The position numbers and the translations under genes are program-made. This document shows positions 12,701 through 23,404 of a stretch of 64,000 bases of DNA, one piece after another. The notes beneath the pieces are model-generated. The model had not been told where the DNA came from. It made no database searches and worked only from the letters and a program-made list of their open reading frames with translations. The stretch covers positions 23,609 to 87,608 of the forward strand of contig SJOL01004096.1 in assembly GCA_004794785.1 (NCBI GenBank), written 5' to 3'. Source of the DNA: Opisthorchis felineus. Lineage: Eukaryota > Platyhelminthes > Trematoda > Opisthorchiida > Opisthorchiidae. Position 1 is the first letter of the stretch; each line of letters opens with the position of its first letter.

Positions 12701-15700
12701 CGAGGCGTTTGTCTGTCTGTTTTCCGGTTGTCTTGTAGCCTGCTTGTGTCCCTCTTTATTTGATGCTTATCAGGCGAGATGGCTCAATGGTTAGAGCGCG
12801 CATTAACTGACCGGAAGGTCCGTGGTTCGATCTCGACCTCTGTCTCTCGACTTCCCCTGTCTAGGCTTGGGCAACCTAGCAATATTCCACCCCACGCGCT
12901 TCCTTCTGGTGGCATGGCAGTTAAGCACCGGAAGGGTGCTGCAGCTGAACAATTTATCAGCTTCCGTAAGCTTGTTAGCTTGTTACCGCACACATTAACA
13001 TTAACACGGAGTCAGAAACAAGACCGATGTAGTTTCGAATATATCTGCTATGCCTCACTGTTTTTCCCCCTCCTCCCGGGTTAGGCAAGCTTCACACTAC
13101 CAAGTTTACCAGCTTGTTGACATACTGACTCCGGGCAAGTTTCCCAATGAAACCGCTCCCATCCTTGTTAATCAAGCTATTTGGCCAAAGGCTACGGGTT
13201 GGGTACAAGGTCGCAATACTACAGGTCCTTTTCCTTGTGGTTCAAGCCTTGGAAATGTTCGGTCTGTACAGCCCGTCGGCTCTTGCACGGCTGAGGACGT
13301 CGACAGTTTCTTCTATGTGTGTTGGCCGGACCAAGCTGCTTACGGCTGGAGTCCATTTACAAGAGACAGACACGGAAAAATTACAAGCCAACTTTTTGAA
13401 TACACTGCAGTCCGTGTTTACTTAAATTGTTCACTTGCTTTAGAATAGGACTTTTGTAGCGTGGGGCACCGATTCGGACCACTTATGCAACTGCGTACAC
13501 GGGGGGCACACTGTCCCTCTATGTATCCGTGAAGCACATTCGTCGTTTTCACTTTGACCCTTTGGTTTTGCGAGCCCCTGGTAGCTGTTTGGACAAATGA
13601 AATCGATGAAAGTTTGTAGCGTTGGATTCGCAGCTCACATACCACCAAGCGCTATATGGTTGTTGACACTCTAGCGAGCTGTTCTCTGTTTGTAGGTGGA
13701 TAACACTGTACACGTCGCTGCGCAAATGAAATAACACGAATTTTTTCACCCCACTTAGACAATGGTTTCGCAAGTTTTCAGGTCTGCGACACGTCGCGCC
13801 CACAACCCAACAAACTTTTTCATTGACCGATTCGCCCATTTCGTGTAAAAACCGTTGTATCTCATGGTTGCCTCTGTGTTCTTGAAACACAGAGGTGCAT
13901 TAGTCCTCTTTAAGTAATTTTCGAACGGATACTACTCTATAGGCAGTAACGTTTTTCTTCTACCATTTATCTTCTCTTCAAGTGGCTTTTTTGGGCAACC
14001 TTCAATCGCACGCTTCATTGGTGTTAATATGTGTCTGATAAATAGGCTTGCTTTCTGTCTTTACACATCCGTTGCTGCTTTGCCGTGCTCCTCGCGTACT
14101 ACGTGGCGTTGTGCCATTCACTGTCGAGGCTTTTTTATGTTTATTATTACAGCTTTTCAAATTTTTGGACGGCTTTTGTTCCTTTGATCGCCCAGTGTTT
14201 TTGTGGTTCCGGATAGCCGAATGGATAGGGTCCTGGATCTATGTTGAAAAGTCTGGGCTGGATACCCTTGTAACTTGCCGCATTTATCCCGATATATTCT
14301 ACACGTACTGTTTCATCAAGGCCGAAGAGACTTTTCATGAAGAACACAATGTCAGCATCGACACGCCCCATTGTTTTTTATCTAAACTTGGTGATGGTGG
14401 GATCGCCGCACTAGAAATCAAAGTCATACAAAGGTGGCTTCCCCATGTTCATGAATATACGATTCATGGCAAAAAAACATCTGAGTCATCGAGTCAAACA
14501 GGCATCTAAGGAGTCGTTTTTCCGACGCGTGTCACCTTCCTTGAAATACCATGCGTGTTGACGGGTCAGCATCTTGGATATCTGGCCACTACACGGGTCA
14601 TGAACTTTTTTCGCAAGATAAGTTATTGAGCAGCCGTGGATAGAGAAGTTAGGGGGATGAATTCTATTTTGTGTGCCTGACGATGGACGATATTGAATGG
14701 CTACCTGATAACTTTGTCTTAAAATATCCATCATACTGGCTCTGATGTCTGGGCCAATCTCGCCGCAATCATGCCCTTCTCACTTAGTCCTGTCATCTAG
14801 GTTTGGCGCTTTAAAGTCGTGAGTTTTCCTGCTACAGTCACATTCCGTTACTCTTTTCTATTGGACGAATTTGGCTGACGTGTCGTTGACCAGTGCGTAG
14901 GATGGAACATAATGAACTGTTGGCTATTAGCGAAATACTCATTTGCAAACAAATTTGCTTTTGCGAAAGACTCACCTGGAACCACCTGAATCTCTCGTTT
15001 ATGATGTTTTTAAGCAACTGAATGTGGTGCACCAGGCCGCTTCATGTTTCAGTTGGTACGATATTCGAGATGTCGCGATACATGTATGGACTTAATACAC
15101 ACTACTCATAAGGTTGCTGAAAATTCTTCGACTGCTTAAAAACATAAATGAGAGATTCAGCTGGGTTCCAAGTGCGTCTCTTGCAAAACCAAATTTGTTT
15201 GCAACTGAGTGTATCTCGCTAATTTCGTGCATCTTGGTTTCAACTAGAACATAAGGTTGGCGGAAGCTCGGGGAACTGCGCCTGCCTGATGAGCCCCAAG
15301 AAGAGCGAAATCGGTCGTGGGTTGTCGAAGTATTTTCAGCAACCTTATGAGCAGTACATTACGTCTAAACTGTTGGCTATCATGTGAATGTACTGTCTAG
15401 TTCACCAGATGAGGCCAGTCGAATGCGATCGTCTACATACTTGTCCATACCATGGTGTTGCGCGTGTGTCCCCTCGAGCTCATTCCAACGTTAGTTGCCG
15501 TCAGTTTACCGTTAGAGTAAGACTGGCAGCGTTCGAAATACCAATTTCATCACCACTGGCAGCTGTAAGTAATCTTCTCAGAGAAGGACGAAGTCCCACG
15601 GGTCGCATGGGATTTCCTGGTTGTCACTCGATTACGTTGTGTGAGCAGTGTGATTGGAAGATGGTGGCTATCTATTCTGTCTACGTGCTAACCAATCACA

Positions 15701-18140
15701 CTGCTGTTCAGCCACTGGTGGCCGAGTACTATAATTCACTGACCGGCATGTTGTGGGTTCAGGTCCCAGTGAATTCGTGAGGCGCGCGCTGCTGATTCCA
15801 AACAACTAATGAAACAGCTGTGATTTTTTACCTTCGGCAGGAAGTGTTTGTAGTAGTCATTTTTTCGCTCAAAAAGTCAAATACCTCGCGTCTTTTTTTT
15901 CAGTTTGTGCTCCGGTTTTTGTAAAATCAACTTCCTGTTTGACAACCTGACTCAATATGATATAATATGTGCGAGTTATTATTAAATTATACACTGTATT
16001 GACACCTATAGATCTGCCGCGCTAGTGCTCCATTTCTTATACTCCGAGCACCCAGCGTATTACGTGAACAGTTTGTCCTGATCCTACCATGGGAAATCCA
16101 CACAGAGAATGAATTTATTTGGCCCCTGTTCGGATTGTGGCTTACGAAAAACGCTGTTGTGCCCTCTCTTTTTGGAGGGGGGTCAATATAGTGTACCAGT
16201 GCATCGCATCTCGTTTTTTATTCTTGGTCGCGCCTCGAGTTTCAGGCAGCTTACGCTGGCGCGTAGTTGTAGATTCGGTTGCTCTTGTCTATGGCTGCTG
16301 TTTAGCTGCTGCTATAGCGTTTCAGTTATCTGTATGATCCCTCTGTGCCAACGTTCCGCAACAGCTGAATAATGTTTTTTGGCACGAAGCATGGATACCG
16401 AGCTTTTGTGTGCGCATTTCCGGTGTGCATACTTTTACAATCGCATGCTAAATTTACGGGAGATGGAGCAGCCTCTGTACGTTGGCTTTCTGAGGATGTA
16501 GTTGCCGTTAGCACCAGGTCATTCAAAGCTCAGTTTATGTTAAACTAACGGTGACATTATTGCGCTGCAATAATCATAATAATCGTTCAGCCGTAGTAAC
16601 CTTTCGGTGCCCAGTTACCATGCCACTCGAAGCAAGCACGAGGACTGAGGTACTGCCAGGTTATCCAAACGTAGACAGGTGCAATCTGGACGCCCTTCTT
16701 GGGTTCGCGCTCTAACCACTGGGCCGCTTCAAATGATTGCGTTGTGATAGCCGTAAATAGGAGTAACTAGAGAGGTGGTAGATGGACATTCGAAAACGAT
16801 ACAGTCGCCTACCTTCTCGGAAGAGGACACCTTTGTTCGGTCCCTGCAAGCAGTCTCTCCCGACTGGATGACAATTCTGTACGATTATTTACACGCCTCT
16901 TGGTGCAAGGTAAGTTAGATTCTGCAACTGTACGGTCTGAATACAGTGGGTTATGCGTAGACCCGTGGTCTCTCCCGTCTACGATGTATGAATCCGAAAG
17001 ATCTTGTGATGCGGCTTTTATCTTAACGTCCTCTCCAACTTAGGCCTGCTCTGTGTAACTCTTATCCTTATGATGGCGTTTTTCCAATCAACAAGGGATT
17101 CATTCCCAACTACAGCATAGTTATTAAAGTCTGCTAAATATATCTTGGCGTACTTATGTATAGTATATTTCCAAGTGTTGCACTTGGTTGATTCGTTCGT
17201 CAGTACGTTCAAACCATTTGGAATGTGATCGATTGAAAACGAGGACAAACGAACTTTTGCTTATTTTCGTGTGTTCCTGTGTGTGCCTTTTTTATCGTAT
17301 GATAAATCACTCGTCAACATTTATTATCCAGCTCGTACCGCGGGTACTTTTCCGAGTTATCTTCATGGTCAAAGTAAGTCCGTCACGTGTTGTCCGCGCA
17401 CGGCGTCTGCGTATCTTGAGCGGTAAAGTACGGGGTGAAAATTAACTAGTCATCCCAATTGTCGCTGCTTATCTCCAGCAACCCAGCCTGGTCCTTCAGG
17501 GTAGCCTCTGATCGCCTTTTGTCATGATGTTTTCTAAACCTGGTGCGTCGCTTTATGCCTTGGGTGATTATGAGGGCGAGGTGCGTATTCTTGTCACTCT
17601 CCATAACTTGCCTAATTATGCAATCGTGTTCCCCATTGAGAACTAATCTTTTTGTGATAAGCTCAGCATAGTATGCCTAGTTTGGTGTCCATCAGGGAAA
17701 TGTTTTTACTACTGGTGATATGAAATATGGTGCGCGCTACTTGAACTCCTGTAGTAATAATAACCTCCTAGTTTATTTGTCACGCACTGCATTCCTTTTT
17801 TTCCTAACATGCCAACCGTACAGCTTCCACCAATCCGTTTGCCACTGGACTTCGACCACTCACCAGCGGCCCCTCAGCCAATCCGTTTTTGGCCAATCAA
17901 CCTGTGAAGCCATCTTTGAATCAGATGGCTCCGGCGCTTGCACTAACCGGTCCGAGGGATCCACCTGTTGTTGCTACAGATCCGCGGTTTGGTGTAGTTA
18001 GTATGCGAGCACCAGGTCCCATGGCCTTCCCCCAAGCGGTCTCACCTTACTTCATGCCTGTCCAATCCGTGGGAGGCGTAAGGGTCAACAGTAACAACGC
18101 CATTAGTCAAAATCCAACCAGCTTGAATCCGTTCTATTGA
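514..18140 (+). CDS. EPN: Epsin (endocytic clathrin adaptor), 3' part of gene, four exons
   Basis: Join of 514-713, 7799-8123, 12384-12653 and 17824-18140, about 369 codons in the window. Epsins bind PIP2 membranes through an N-terminal ENTH domain and link ubiquitinated cargo to clathrin, AP-2 and EH-domain proteins at coated pits. Seen here, in family order: two ubiquitin-interacting motifs in exon A, a clathrin-box-like LFSLVD and two DPW motifs in exon B, DPF plus the conserved [10 protein letters not shown] and clathrin box LVDLE in exon C, and three NPF motifs ending in NPFY-stop in exon D. All junction phases agree (0/0, 1/1, 1/1). The ENTH domain and start codon must lie before base 1. 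Introns of 7.1, 4.3 and 5.2 kb hold repeats. No frameshift or stop was found. Identity is secure from motif order; which vertebrate paralogue it matches is not decidable. Confidence 0.9.
1950..2034 (-). mobile_element. tRNA-derived SINE head, family A, minus strand
   Basis: Plus-strand text GGGTTTGAACCACGGACC and CGCGCTCTAACCACTGAGCC is the reverse complement of the family A B box and A box. The body beyond the head is not recognisable. Confidence 0.75.
2045..2290 (-). mobile_element. Probable LINE 3' tail remnant
   Basis: The plus-strand text TTATTAAACTATAAACC, then ATGGTTCTAGCTACTGCAG, and later TCGCCATTGGCTGTG, resembles the non-coding tail of the 5.6-kb LINE copy (TATAAACCGTGTACC, TTGGTTCCAGCTGCTACAG, GCGCCACTGACTGCG) in the same order and orientation. 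It is degraded. Confidence 0.5.
4150..4850 (+). mobile_element. LINE RT C-terminal fragment, decayed
   Basis: In two or more frames on the + strand: [15 protein letters not shown], then [52 protein letters not shown] and [10 protein letters not shown]. These are the ordered blocks found after the RT palm in SR2/RTE-like elements. Several stops and frameshifts are present. It sits in the first epsin intron in the window. Confidence 0.8.
5645..6110 (-). mobile_element. LINE 3' end with short tandem tail
   Basis: Minus strand: [57 protein letters not shown] and SQWRSC, the last blocks of the element. About 150 bp of non-coding tail follow, finishing in an ATTG-type repeat (plus strand CAATCAATCAATCAATTT near 5646-5663). 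A tandem-repeat tail instead of poly(A) is typical of RTE elements. Confidence 0.82.
7799..8123 (+). CDS. EPN: Epsin exon B: clathrin-box-like and DPW motifs
   Basis: Acceptor TTTTTCAG at 7791-7798 and donor GTACGT at 8124; it enters in phase 0 and leaves in phase 1. The product is low-complexity, rich in S, T, P and Q, as expected of epsin's disordered middle region. [12 protein letters not shown] resembles the first clathrin box of animal epsins and precedes the DPW motifs in the same order. Two DPW motifs (PDPWSS and EDPWSTT) are the expected AP-2 alpha-appendage ligands. Mammalian epsin 1 has more DPW copies, so this protein seems reduced in that respect. Confidence 0.88.
8124..12383 (+). 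other. Epsin intron, 4.3 kb
   Basis: Contains the LINE endonuclease fragment at 10.6 kb. The rest shows no recognisable gene or repeat; a poly-G run (10939-10951) and a poly-T run (10902-10910) stand out. Confidence 0.75.
10585..10745 (+). mobile_element. LINE endonuclease fragment
   Basis: Encodes [37 protein letters not shown] and AIAT, the end of the AP-endonuclease domain of the same LINE family (compare ADHRPFL and WCPPANQPRVQIDRI of the 35-kb copy). The flanks do not match, so it is a short fragment. Confidence 0.75.
12384..12653 (+). CDS. EPN: Epsin exon C: DPF motif, conserved FLG block and clathrin box
   Basis: Acceptor CACCTTTTAG ends at 12383 and donor GTGAGT starts at 12654; phase 1 in and out. 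The joined codon with exon B gives STT-A-PDAQPP. It encodes [12 protein letters not shown] (a DPF AP-2 ligand), then [20 protein letters not shown], the most conserved block of the epsin tail, where LVDLE is a type I clathrin box. This block is the strongest single piece of evidence for the family. Confidence 0.9.
12773..12965 (+). mobile_element. tRNA-derived SINE, family A
   Basis: The head GCGAGATGGCTCAATGGTTA carries a near-perfect RNA polymerase III A box, and GGTTCGATCTC is a B box. The body shows GGCTTGGGCAACCTAGCA, CTTCCTTCTGGTGGCATGG and GGGTGCTGCAGCTGAAC. The same body recurs in the other copies. It lies just after epsin exon C. Confidence 0.85.
14925..15356. mobile_element. Composite fold-back / TIR element
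   Basis: The part 15103-15356 is flanked by inverted repeats of about 30 bp (TACTCATAAGGTTGCTGAAA and its complement TTTTCAGCAACCTTATGAGC). The adjoining 14925-15100 is an inverted copy of sequence that follows the hairpin at 55.6 kb, including CATTTGCAAACAAATTTGC and CATGTATGGACTTAATACAC. No transposase is present; it behaves like a non-autonomous DNA element. Confidence 0.65.
15665..15790 (+). mobile_element. Second tRNA-like SINE, family B
   Basis: AATCACACTGCTGTTCAGCC, ACTGGTGGCCGAGTA and GTGGGTTCAGGTCCC. The same series (AATCACACTGCTGACCAGCC, GTGACCGAACGGTTAAG, GCGGATTCGGA) occurs at 37.9 kb. The GTGGCCGA-N-GGTTAAG head resembles a Ser/Leu-type tRNA. Confidence 0.55.
16590..16740 (-). 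mobile_element. tRNA-derived SINE, family A, minus strand
   Basis: Plus-strand CCTTTCGGTGCCCAGTTACC, GAGGTACTGCCAGGTTATCC and CGCGCTCTAACCACTGGGCC are reverse complements of the family body and head; part of the B-box region is deleted. Confidence 0.75.
17824..18140 (+). CDS. EPN: Epsin exon D: C-terminal NPF motifs and stop
   Basis: The acceptor is CCAACCGTACAG, ending at 17823, and the first two bases complete a Thr codon from exon C. The product reads TSTNPFATG, then SANPFLANQ, a proline- and methionine-rich stretch, and SLNPFY before TGA at 18138-18140. NPF tripeptides are ligands for EH domains (Eps15, intersectin, EHD proteins), and an NPF at the extreme C terminus is typical of epsins. 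There are no ATG-dependent signals because this is an internal-to-terminal exon. Confidence 0.9.
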
Positions 18141-18260
18141 GCTCTCATTGCCATTATGATTGCTCCTCCGATATCACGATCTCCGTTTCTTTTTTTATTT
18201 GCATGCAGTATCACTTTCGCTTTCTTCGATTCCCTCCCCCACCCCACTTCTCAACTGAAC

Positions 18261-18266
18261 ATTAAA
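18261..18266 (+). promoter_or_regulatory. Possible poly(A) signal of epsin (ATTAAA)
   Basis: ATTAAA lies about 120 bp after the epsin stop codon and is the first near-canonical hexamer seen there; no AATAAA was noticed in the next few hundred bases. The placement fits, but a single hexamer is weak evidence. Confidence 0.35.
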
Positions 18267-20269
18267 TCAGGTTATCTCCGACACACACACACTTCGTTGC
18301 ATTCTTTTCTCTCCCGCGATCTACCTGTATGAATCAATGTCAGTCCCATCCTCCATATGGAACCCCCTGTTGACGGAATTTCGTTCTCCTTGCTCATGTG
18401 ACAAAGTTAAACAGATGACTGTATAGTTTCTGTCACTTCGGAAATCCCATATGGCTGTCCTAGCGATCTGTGGTTCCTCATCAATCTGACCATATTTTAT
18501 TTCTATACCGCTCCTTGTGTGCTTCTGTCAAAACACTGATCATCACTACTCCGCTTCTCCATCTTACGGTAATCATTTTCTCATCATTAATATTATTTGT
18601 TTTTACTGGTATCGTTTTGTTTCGTTCCCAGATATGCACTAGCTTCCTGTTTTTCTCCAACTCTCTTGTAGTCCTCACCCTATGCGTTCGCGCATGTGCA
18701 TCTTTTAGCTTCTGCGTATTTTATGCATCGTTCTCTAGCTCCCGTTCGAAGCATCGGTTTGCCTGGTCAAATCATGTGACTAGCACAACAAATAACTGGA
18801 TACATGGCTGGTACTGACGTCCTGACATTCAAACGTACACATTTTGTTGAGCACAGCTTACTCGTGCTTTCTGGATGCTCTGCCGCGCTGCTTTCTCTTC
18901 TAGCCCGCCGGGCGACCCGATTTACGCTGTTGATTTGCTATTGCGATCTATACACCTCAATTCCCGCTCCAGTTCTTCTCTCATTCCGTATGTATGTGGT
19001 TGTCGTGCGGGAAAGAATTGTTTCAGGATTCTGGCGACTAAATCGGTTAAAAATGTGACACCGGTTTGAATTGGTTTGTGGCGCCGTAGGTCTTAGCAGT
19101 GCCAGAGATGATTCTCCCCGTCTGTAAAAATCACTTTAGGAGATCACACCGTCCACCGCACCAGTTTCAGCTGTTTATTTGACTCAAATCTACCACATCT
19201 TGATGGTAAAGTTTACGGGATCGTGGTTGGTCGAGACCGACAAACTGCATGGACGAGAGAATAGGTTGCCCAGAAAAACTCATTCGCTTTTACCATTAGT
19301 TCCCGTTGCGATGTTCATCTTAAGCTAGATCTTAACTGCATGTAATCGCAGCATACGTTTGGCCGTTTCTAAGCTGTTTCCACACCGGTGAATAAGGCTC
19401 ATGATGTCTTTAGATGTGTCCTATACAATGCAGTTATTTTTTATCTCGCTTTTTGAACAGCTTATTGAACCTGCTAACTTTTGAGATGTGTTTTCACCGC
19501 AGTCGGGTAGTGATTGAGAGGCATAAGTAAATGAAAACAGGAATTCTGCAATGAAGACTTCCTGTTCCTTTATTAGCGTGGCATGTATAACGGTGGAATG
19601 CTACTTGGCCAGTGCTGCATGTATCGTGATTGCTGAATGCTTCACCTTATCAGCGTGTGGTCGGCGCATTTTATCTATCCACTTAGAGCAAGTTATTGCA
19701 GGCGGATCATTTCAAAGCTTGAGAGCAGGTGCGTCCATTCTAGGTGACAGCGGGAAGAAATGTTATGTAAATCTAGTAGGAATAACCACAATTTTGTTCT
19801 GTTAAGTTCCTGTAATTATTTATGAGCTCATGCTTACGAACTCGATTAAGTGATGCTTTTGTGGAGTTATAGCGGTCGATTCCCGAAGAGGTCAACCACG
19901 GATGACTTCTTGTTACCATCATCGTTGACAGATAGTCGCTTGCCTAAGAGTTATCTGTACGCTTGCCTACCATCCTTGGGTAGCGGGCATACACCTTTTT
20001 CGAATCACGAACTACCCCAGACTGTTCGGGGAGGACAACATTGAAGCAATTGGCCACTTAACCGACACCATCTACATCCACTTGTACGGTCCCCATGGGA
20101 GCGAAAGGCCCCGCATCTCTGTGCTTTTCGTGATGAACTGCATACTTCATGTGAAAACGTCGCTTGACTTCTTCTTATCGAAGATATTGTAAACAGCCTG
20201 TGGTCTGCTAAGAGGGTGCGAAACATCAGGAAGACCAAATTTACTTATTTGCGAACTAAATCGGTGTTA

Positions 20270-20745
20270 ATGGGAGAGTCAGCTGAATCCCAGTTAAATC
20301 TCTCGTTTAGGTTTTTTTCAACTGAATGTGCTGCACAAAGATCGCCTCATTTTTCGGTTGGCACCATATTCCACATATTGTAGGACTGTGCCCACCTGCT
20401 GGGCCCCAAGAAGGGGAAACCAGTAATACGCTGCTGTAGCGTTTTCAGCAACGTCATGCGCAGTGTTACGTCAGGAAGCCACACCGAAATATCCTGAATA
20501 TCCCACCCACTGAAATATGATGCAGCACATTCCTTTGAGGAATATCATAAACGAGATTCAGCTGCGATCCAGTTGTTTTCCGTTAACGTCAATTTCTTTT
20601 CCAAATGAATATAATTCTTCGCTTACGACTAATTTTATATTAAAGTAGAACACAAGGTTGAAGGGAACTTGGGGACTGCCTCAGTCTTATGGGCCCCGAG
20701 AAGGACGGAACCGGTCATCAGCAACCTTATGAGTAGCATGTTCCA
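20270..20745. mobile_element. Composite fold-back / TIR element, diverged
   Basis: Two units side by side: AATCTCTCGTTTAGG to TTTTCAGCAACGTCATGCGC (20300-20465), and AATATCATAAACGAGATTCA to ATCAGCAACCTTATGAGTAG (20541-20737). Both share the GAGATTCAGCTG block and the GGGCCCC-AGAAGG block of the 15-kb copy. Ends are decayed. Confidence 0.55.
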
Positions 20746-21060
20746 TCATGAGGACTACTTTATGTATACCTTTGCCTATCCTGGGTCGAACTCAGTGTAC
20801 GTTTGCTATATCCACTGATTCAACCCTAGATGTTCAAGGTTTGCAGTAGTGGGAATCATTCACTGGTCAATTAGGGTCTTGATTTGGGCCTTCATTTAAG
20901 CCAGTTAGAACGCGATTTTGAATTTTTGATGGAGATTTTGTCCTGTAATTGAAGCCAATCTGTGCTGAAGAGCTGAGAAGCACTGTACAGCTGTTTCATC
21001 GGGTTGTTCGCTATTTAGCCACTAAACCTCATCTATTTTGCATTCCAAATCAACCATACG

Positions 21061-21250
21061 GTATGATAGTTCAGTGGTTAAGGCGCCAACTTACGGACTG
21101 GAAGTTCTGTGGTTCGAACCTACCTCGGCATCTCAACTGTTTCTGTCTAGGCTTGGGCAACCTGGCAGCATCCCAGTTCTCGTGCCTCCTTCCGTTACAT
21201 GGCAGCTAGGCACCGGATGGATGCTACAGCTGAACGATTTTTTTACACAG
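21061..21250 (+). mobile_element. tRNA-derived SINE, family A
   Basis: GTATGATAGTTCAGTGGTTA head, GGTTCGAACC B box, GGCTTGGGCAACCTGGCAGC body and GATGCTACAGCTGAACG end. Intergenic. Confidence 0.83.
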
Positions 21251-22339
21251 TATAAAGGCCAACAAACAAAATTGTCTGATGTATGTGAGAACAGGCTACT
21301 CCTTCTCTCGAGCTAGCTCATATCGCTGTGCATCAGTGATGGTTGCATGGGAACCCTGCCTACTCGATAAATGTGCCCCGTACATAGTAGTCCTCACCGA
21401 GATTACTCCTCAGTCAGGTTTTTGGCTCAAATACTTTGATCTGGGGGAACTTGCCTGCGTTTGCGAGCTCTATTGTTAATTCGGTTGTTATTCCAAGATA
21501 GGCCATAATAGCGATGAGGTCATTACCAGACGGTGGGTTCGTTGGGCTTTTATAGCCTTAGAAAAGGAGTGTATATGGGTCGCGCATTCCTACGCATCTT
21601 ACTCAAATTCCGCCCAACCCAGATCCCTCCCAATACTAAACGCAAACACGTTGGTACTACACTTCTGACCTGAGTACACGTTAACAGAAGGGATTAATTG
21701 TGTGTACAAAATTCTAAGCTAAAGCAATGCAATGAAGCCACTGCTGGGATCAATGGCATTGTGCGAATGTAAATTTTCAAAAACTATGCATTGAGAGTAA
21801 GAGTCACTGAACGGTCTCCCACTAGTGTTTTGGCCCTCATTACCCTCTTAGAAAACGTTGCCCGTGCACGTGACCAAGACTGTTAAATTGAACTCCCTTA
21901 AGTCTGACAATTTTTGGTCTGGCTCGCGGTGGGTCTTCTACTCAGCACGTGGCTAGGTGAAAAGGTCTGTTTGAATCAAACGGCTTTGATGTGCGAAGTA
22001 CTTCACCGAGCTGTAGCAGATGTTGGAGTGGGTAGAGTCATCTTACTGTGAGCCATTGCTTCTCCACATTACTGGTAACCCGTCTTAGACATCTTTGTTC
22101 GTTTCCGTGTGAAGTTTATCGCGTATATATGTCACAATCTAGCTGTTGTCGCATCTGTCGTTCGATCGAGTCTTTGGCTCTGTTCTGACAGTTTGCATAT
22201 ACAACCGTGTGTTAATATATTCATGACGCATCTAGCACATTTTACGTCAAAGCATTCCCACCCAGTGCTTTCTTCACCCTCAAATCTTTGTACAGTCCGG
22301 GACAGAGGGTGGTTGCGCTTACTCGAGTGAGCGCAGCCG

Positions 22340-22639
22340 ATGTCAGCGTGTCAGTCTGTAAACGATGTACCTCTAGACACTTCGCCAAGTGTGGTGGACG
22401 CATTTTTCCATTTAAATCACCTCGCCTGTGCGCTTATGTCCTACCTGGCGGTTGTTGGAAAGTTACTGGATGATCCATTGCTTACATTGTATATTTCAGT
22501 TCCCTTTCGACAAAGAGTCCTGGCTTTGATGTATGGTTTTTGCAATGCTGTGACATTCAGTTCCACGTCGATTTCAGTTAAGATACCAGGAACCTTAGCT
22601 GTAGTGCGTACAACTCTTTGGGGTGCGCCGTGCGCGTAA
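22340..22639 (+). CDS. Candidate coding exon, unknown protein (part 1)
   Basis: An open frame without recognisable family. The residues TSPSVVDAFFHLNHLACALM and LYISVPFRQRVLALMYGFCN look like helical protein rather than shadow sequence. Possible splice sites are CGATGTCAG (about 22345) and GTTAAG at 22577 (phase 0), or GTGCGT at 22604. Its interest is that two further open frames follow on the same strand within 1.2 kb. Confidence 0.28.
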   Translation: MSACQSVNDVPLDTSPSVVDAFFHLNHLACALMSYLAVVGKLLDDPLLTLYISVPFRQRVLALMYGFCNAVTFSSTSISVKIPGTLAVVRTTLWGAPCA

Positions 22640-22698
22640 AGTCACTCTGAGTGGATTGCCGTGAAATCCTTCAATAATGGACATATTCGGATGCAAAC

Positions 22699-22715
22699 CA
22701 ATATATATATATATN
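22699..22715. repeat. Short (AT)n run ending in an N
   Basis: AT repeat followed by the only ambiguous base noticed in the window (22715), so the array length here is probably uncertain in the assembly. Confidence 0.85.
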
Positions 22716-22740
22716 GGTGTCCACTTGCAAATGAACCTGG

Positions 22741-23241
22741 ATGAATGACTCAATACGCAATGTTAGCCACTGGTTAGCGGCCAATGCGCCTCAGGGAAAA
22801 CGAATAAGCCTTGCTTCACCTAATGTACTTTCCATGGAGGAGGGCACATCACCCCACGGAAGTGACTGCTGTGTACTAACCGTGTGGAAATTCTGTGAAA
22901 TGCTGTCGACTGGGCACCCAGATAAAGTGTGTCGAACTTTGTCGTCAGCTGGTGTTGCACTACTCGAACACAGCGGTGGGCGTATTTCAGGGGACCGATT
23001 TCACGCGATGTGGGTGTGCTTACTTGCTTTGCGTTTGATAACAGTAGCGTTGGACTCTAAAACGTTCAGAAAAGTTTGCACACGGTCTATTTTATCTATA
23101 GACGTGGGAATGGGATTACGTTCAGAACAGGTCATCCGACTAACAACCAGGGACATCAGGGATCTTAGCTGTCGTAACTTACGCAGCCGCACAAAATATG
23201 ACCGCTTGAGTCGCACGCAGCCTTTAGTTCAAGGAAGATGA
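22741..23241 (+). CDS. Candidate coding exon, unknown protein (part 2, 166 codons)
   Basis: One of the longest open frames in the window, with no repeat or gene family match. It includes VCRTLSSAGVALLEHSGGRI and a hydrophobic helix AMWVCLLALRLITVAL. Acceptor GCGCCTCAG (ending 22794) is in phase with the GTTAAG donor of part 1; GTCATC at 23131 would leave in phase 0. A frame of this length is expected about once by chance in 64 kb, so this alone does not prove coding. Confidence 0.3.
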   Translation: MNDSIRNVSHWLAANAPQGKRISLASPNVLSMEEGTSPHGSDCCVLTVWKFCEMLSTGHPDKVCRTLSSAGVALLEHSGGRISGDRFHAMWVCLLALRLITVALDSKTFRKVCTRSILSIDVGMGLRSEQVIRLTTRDIRDLSCRNLRSRTKYDRLSRTQPLVQGR

Positions 23242-23404
23242 CGATCTTTGCTCGCCAGTAAGAATGGCGATTGTAGTGTTATTCAGGAGTGAAAATGTCA
23301 TCAGTGCAGTGCATTTGTGAGCGCGTTCGAATTCCAGTTATCTTGTACATGCCGACAAAGTTTTGTCCGTTTGAAGGAATACTAGGACTGATTAGTGGTG
23401 GTGA

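Larger units (their letters stand above)
12654..17823 (+). other. Epsin intron, 5.2 kb
   Basis: Contains a family A SINE (12.8 kb), the composite fold-back element (14.9-15.4 kb), a family B SINE (15.7 kb) and a minus-strand family A SINE (16.6 kb). Two + strand open frames (13050-13448 and 14048-14509) have no family match and no phase support as epsin exons. Confidence 0.75.

Noticed and set aside
14048..14509. 153-codon + strand open frame in the epsin intron
   Set aside because: No epsin-like motifs, and exons C and D already join in phase without it; chance length.
15388..15780. 130-codon open frame
   Set aside because: Its 3' half is family B SINE sequence, so it is not a host gene.
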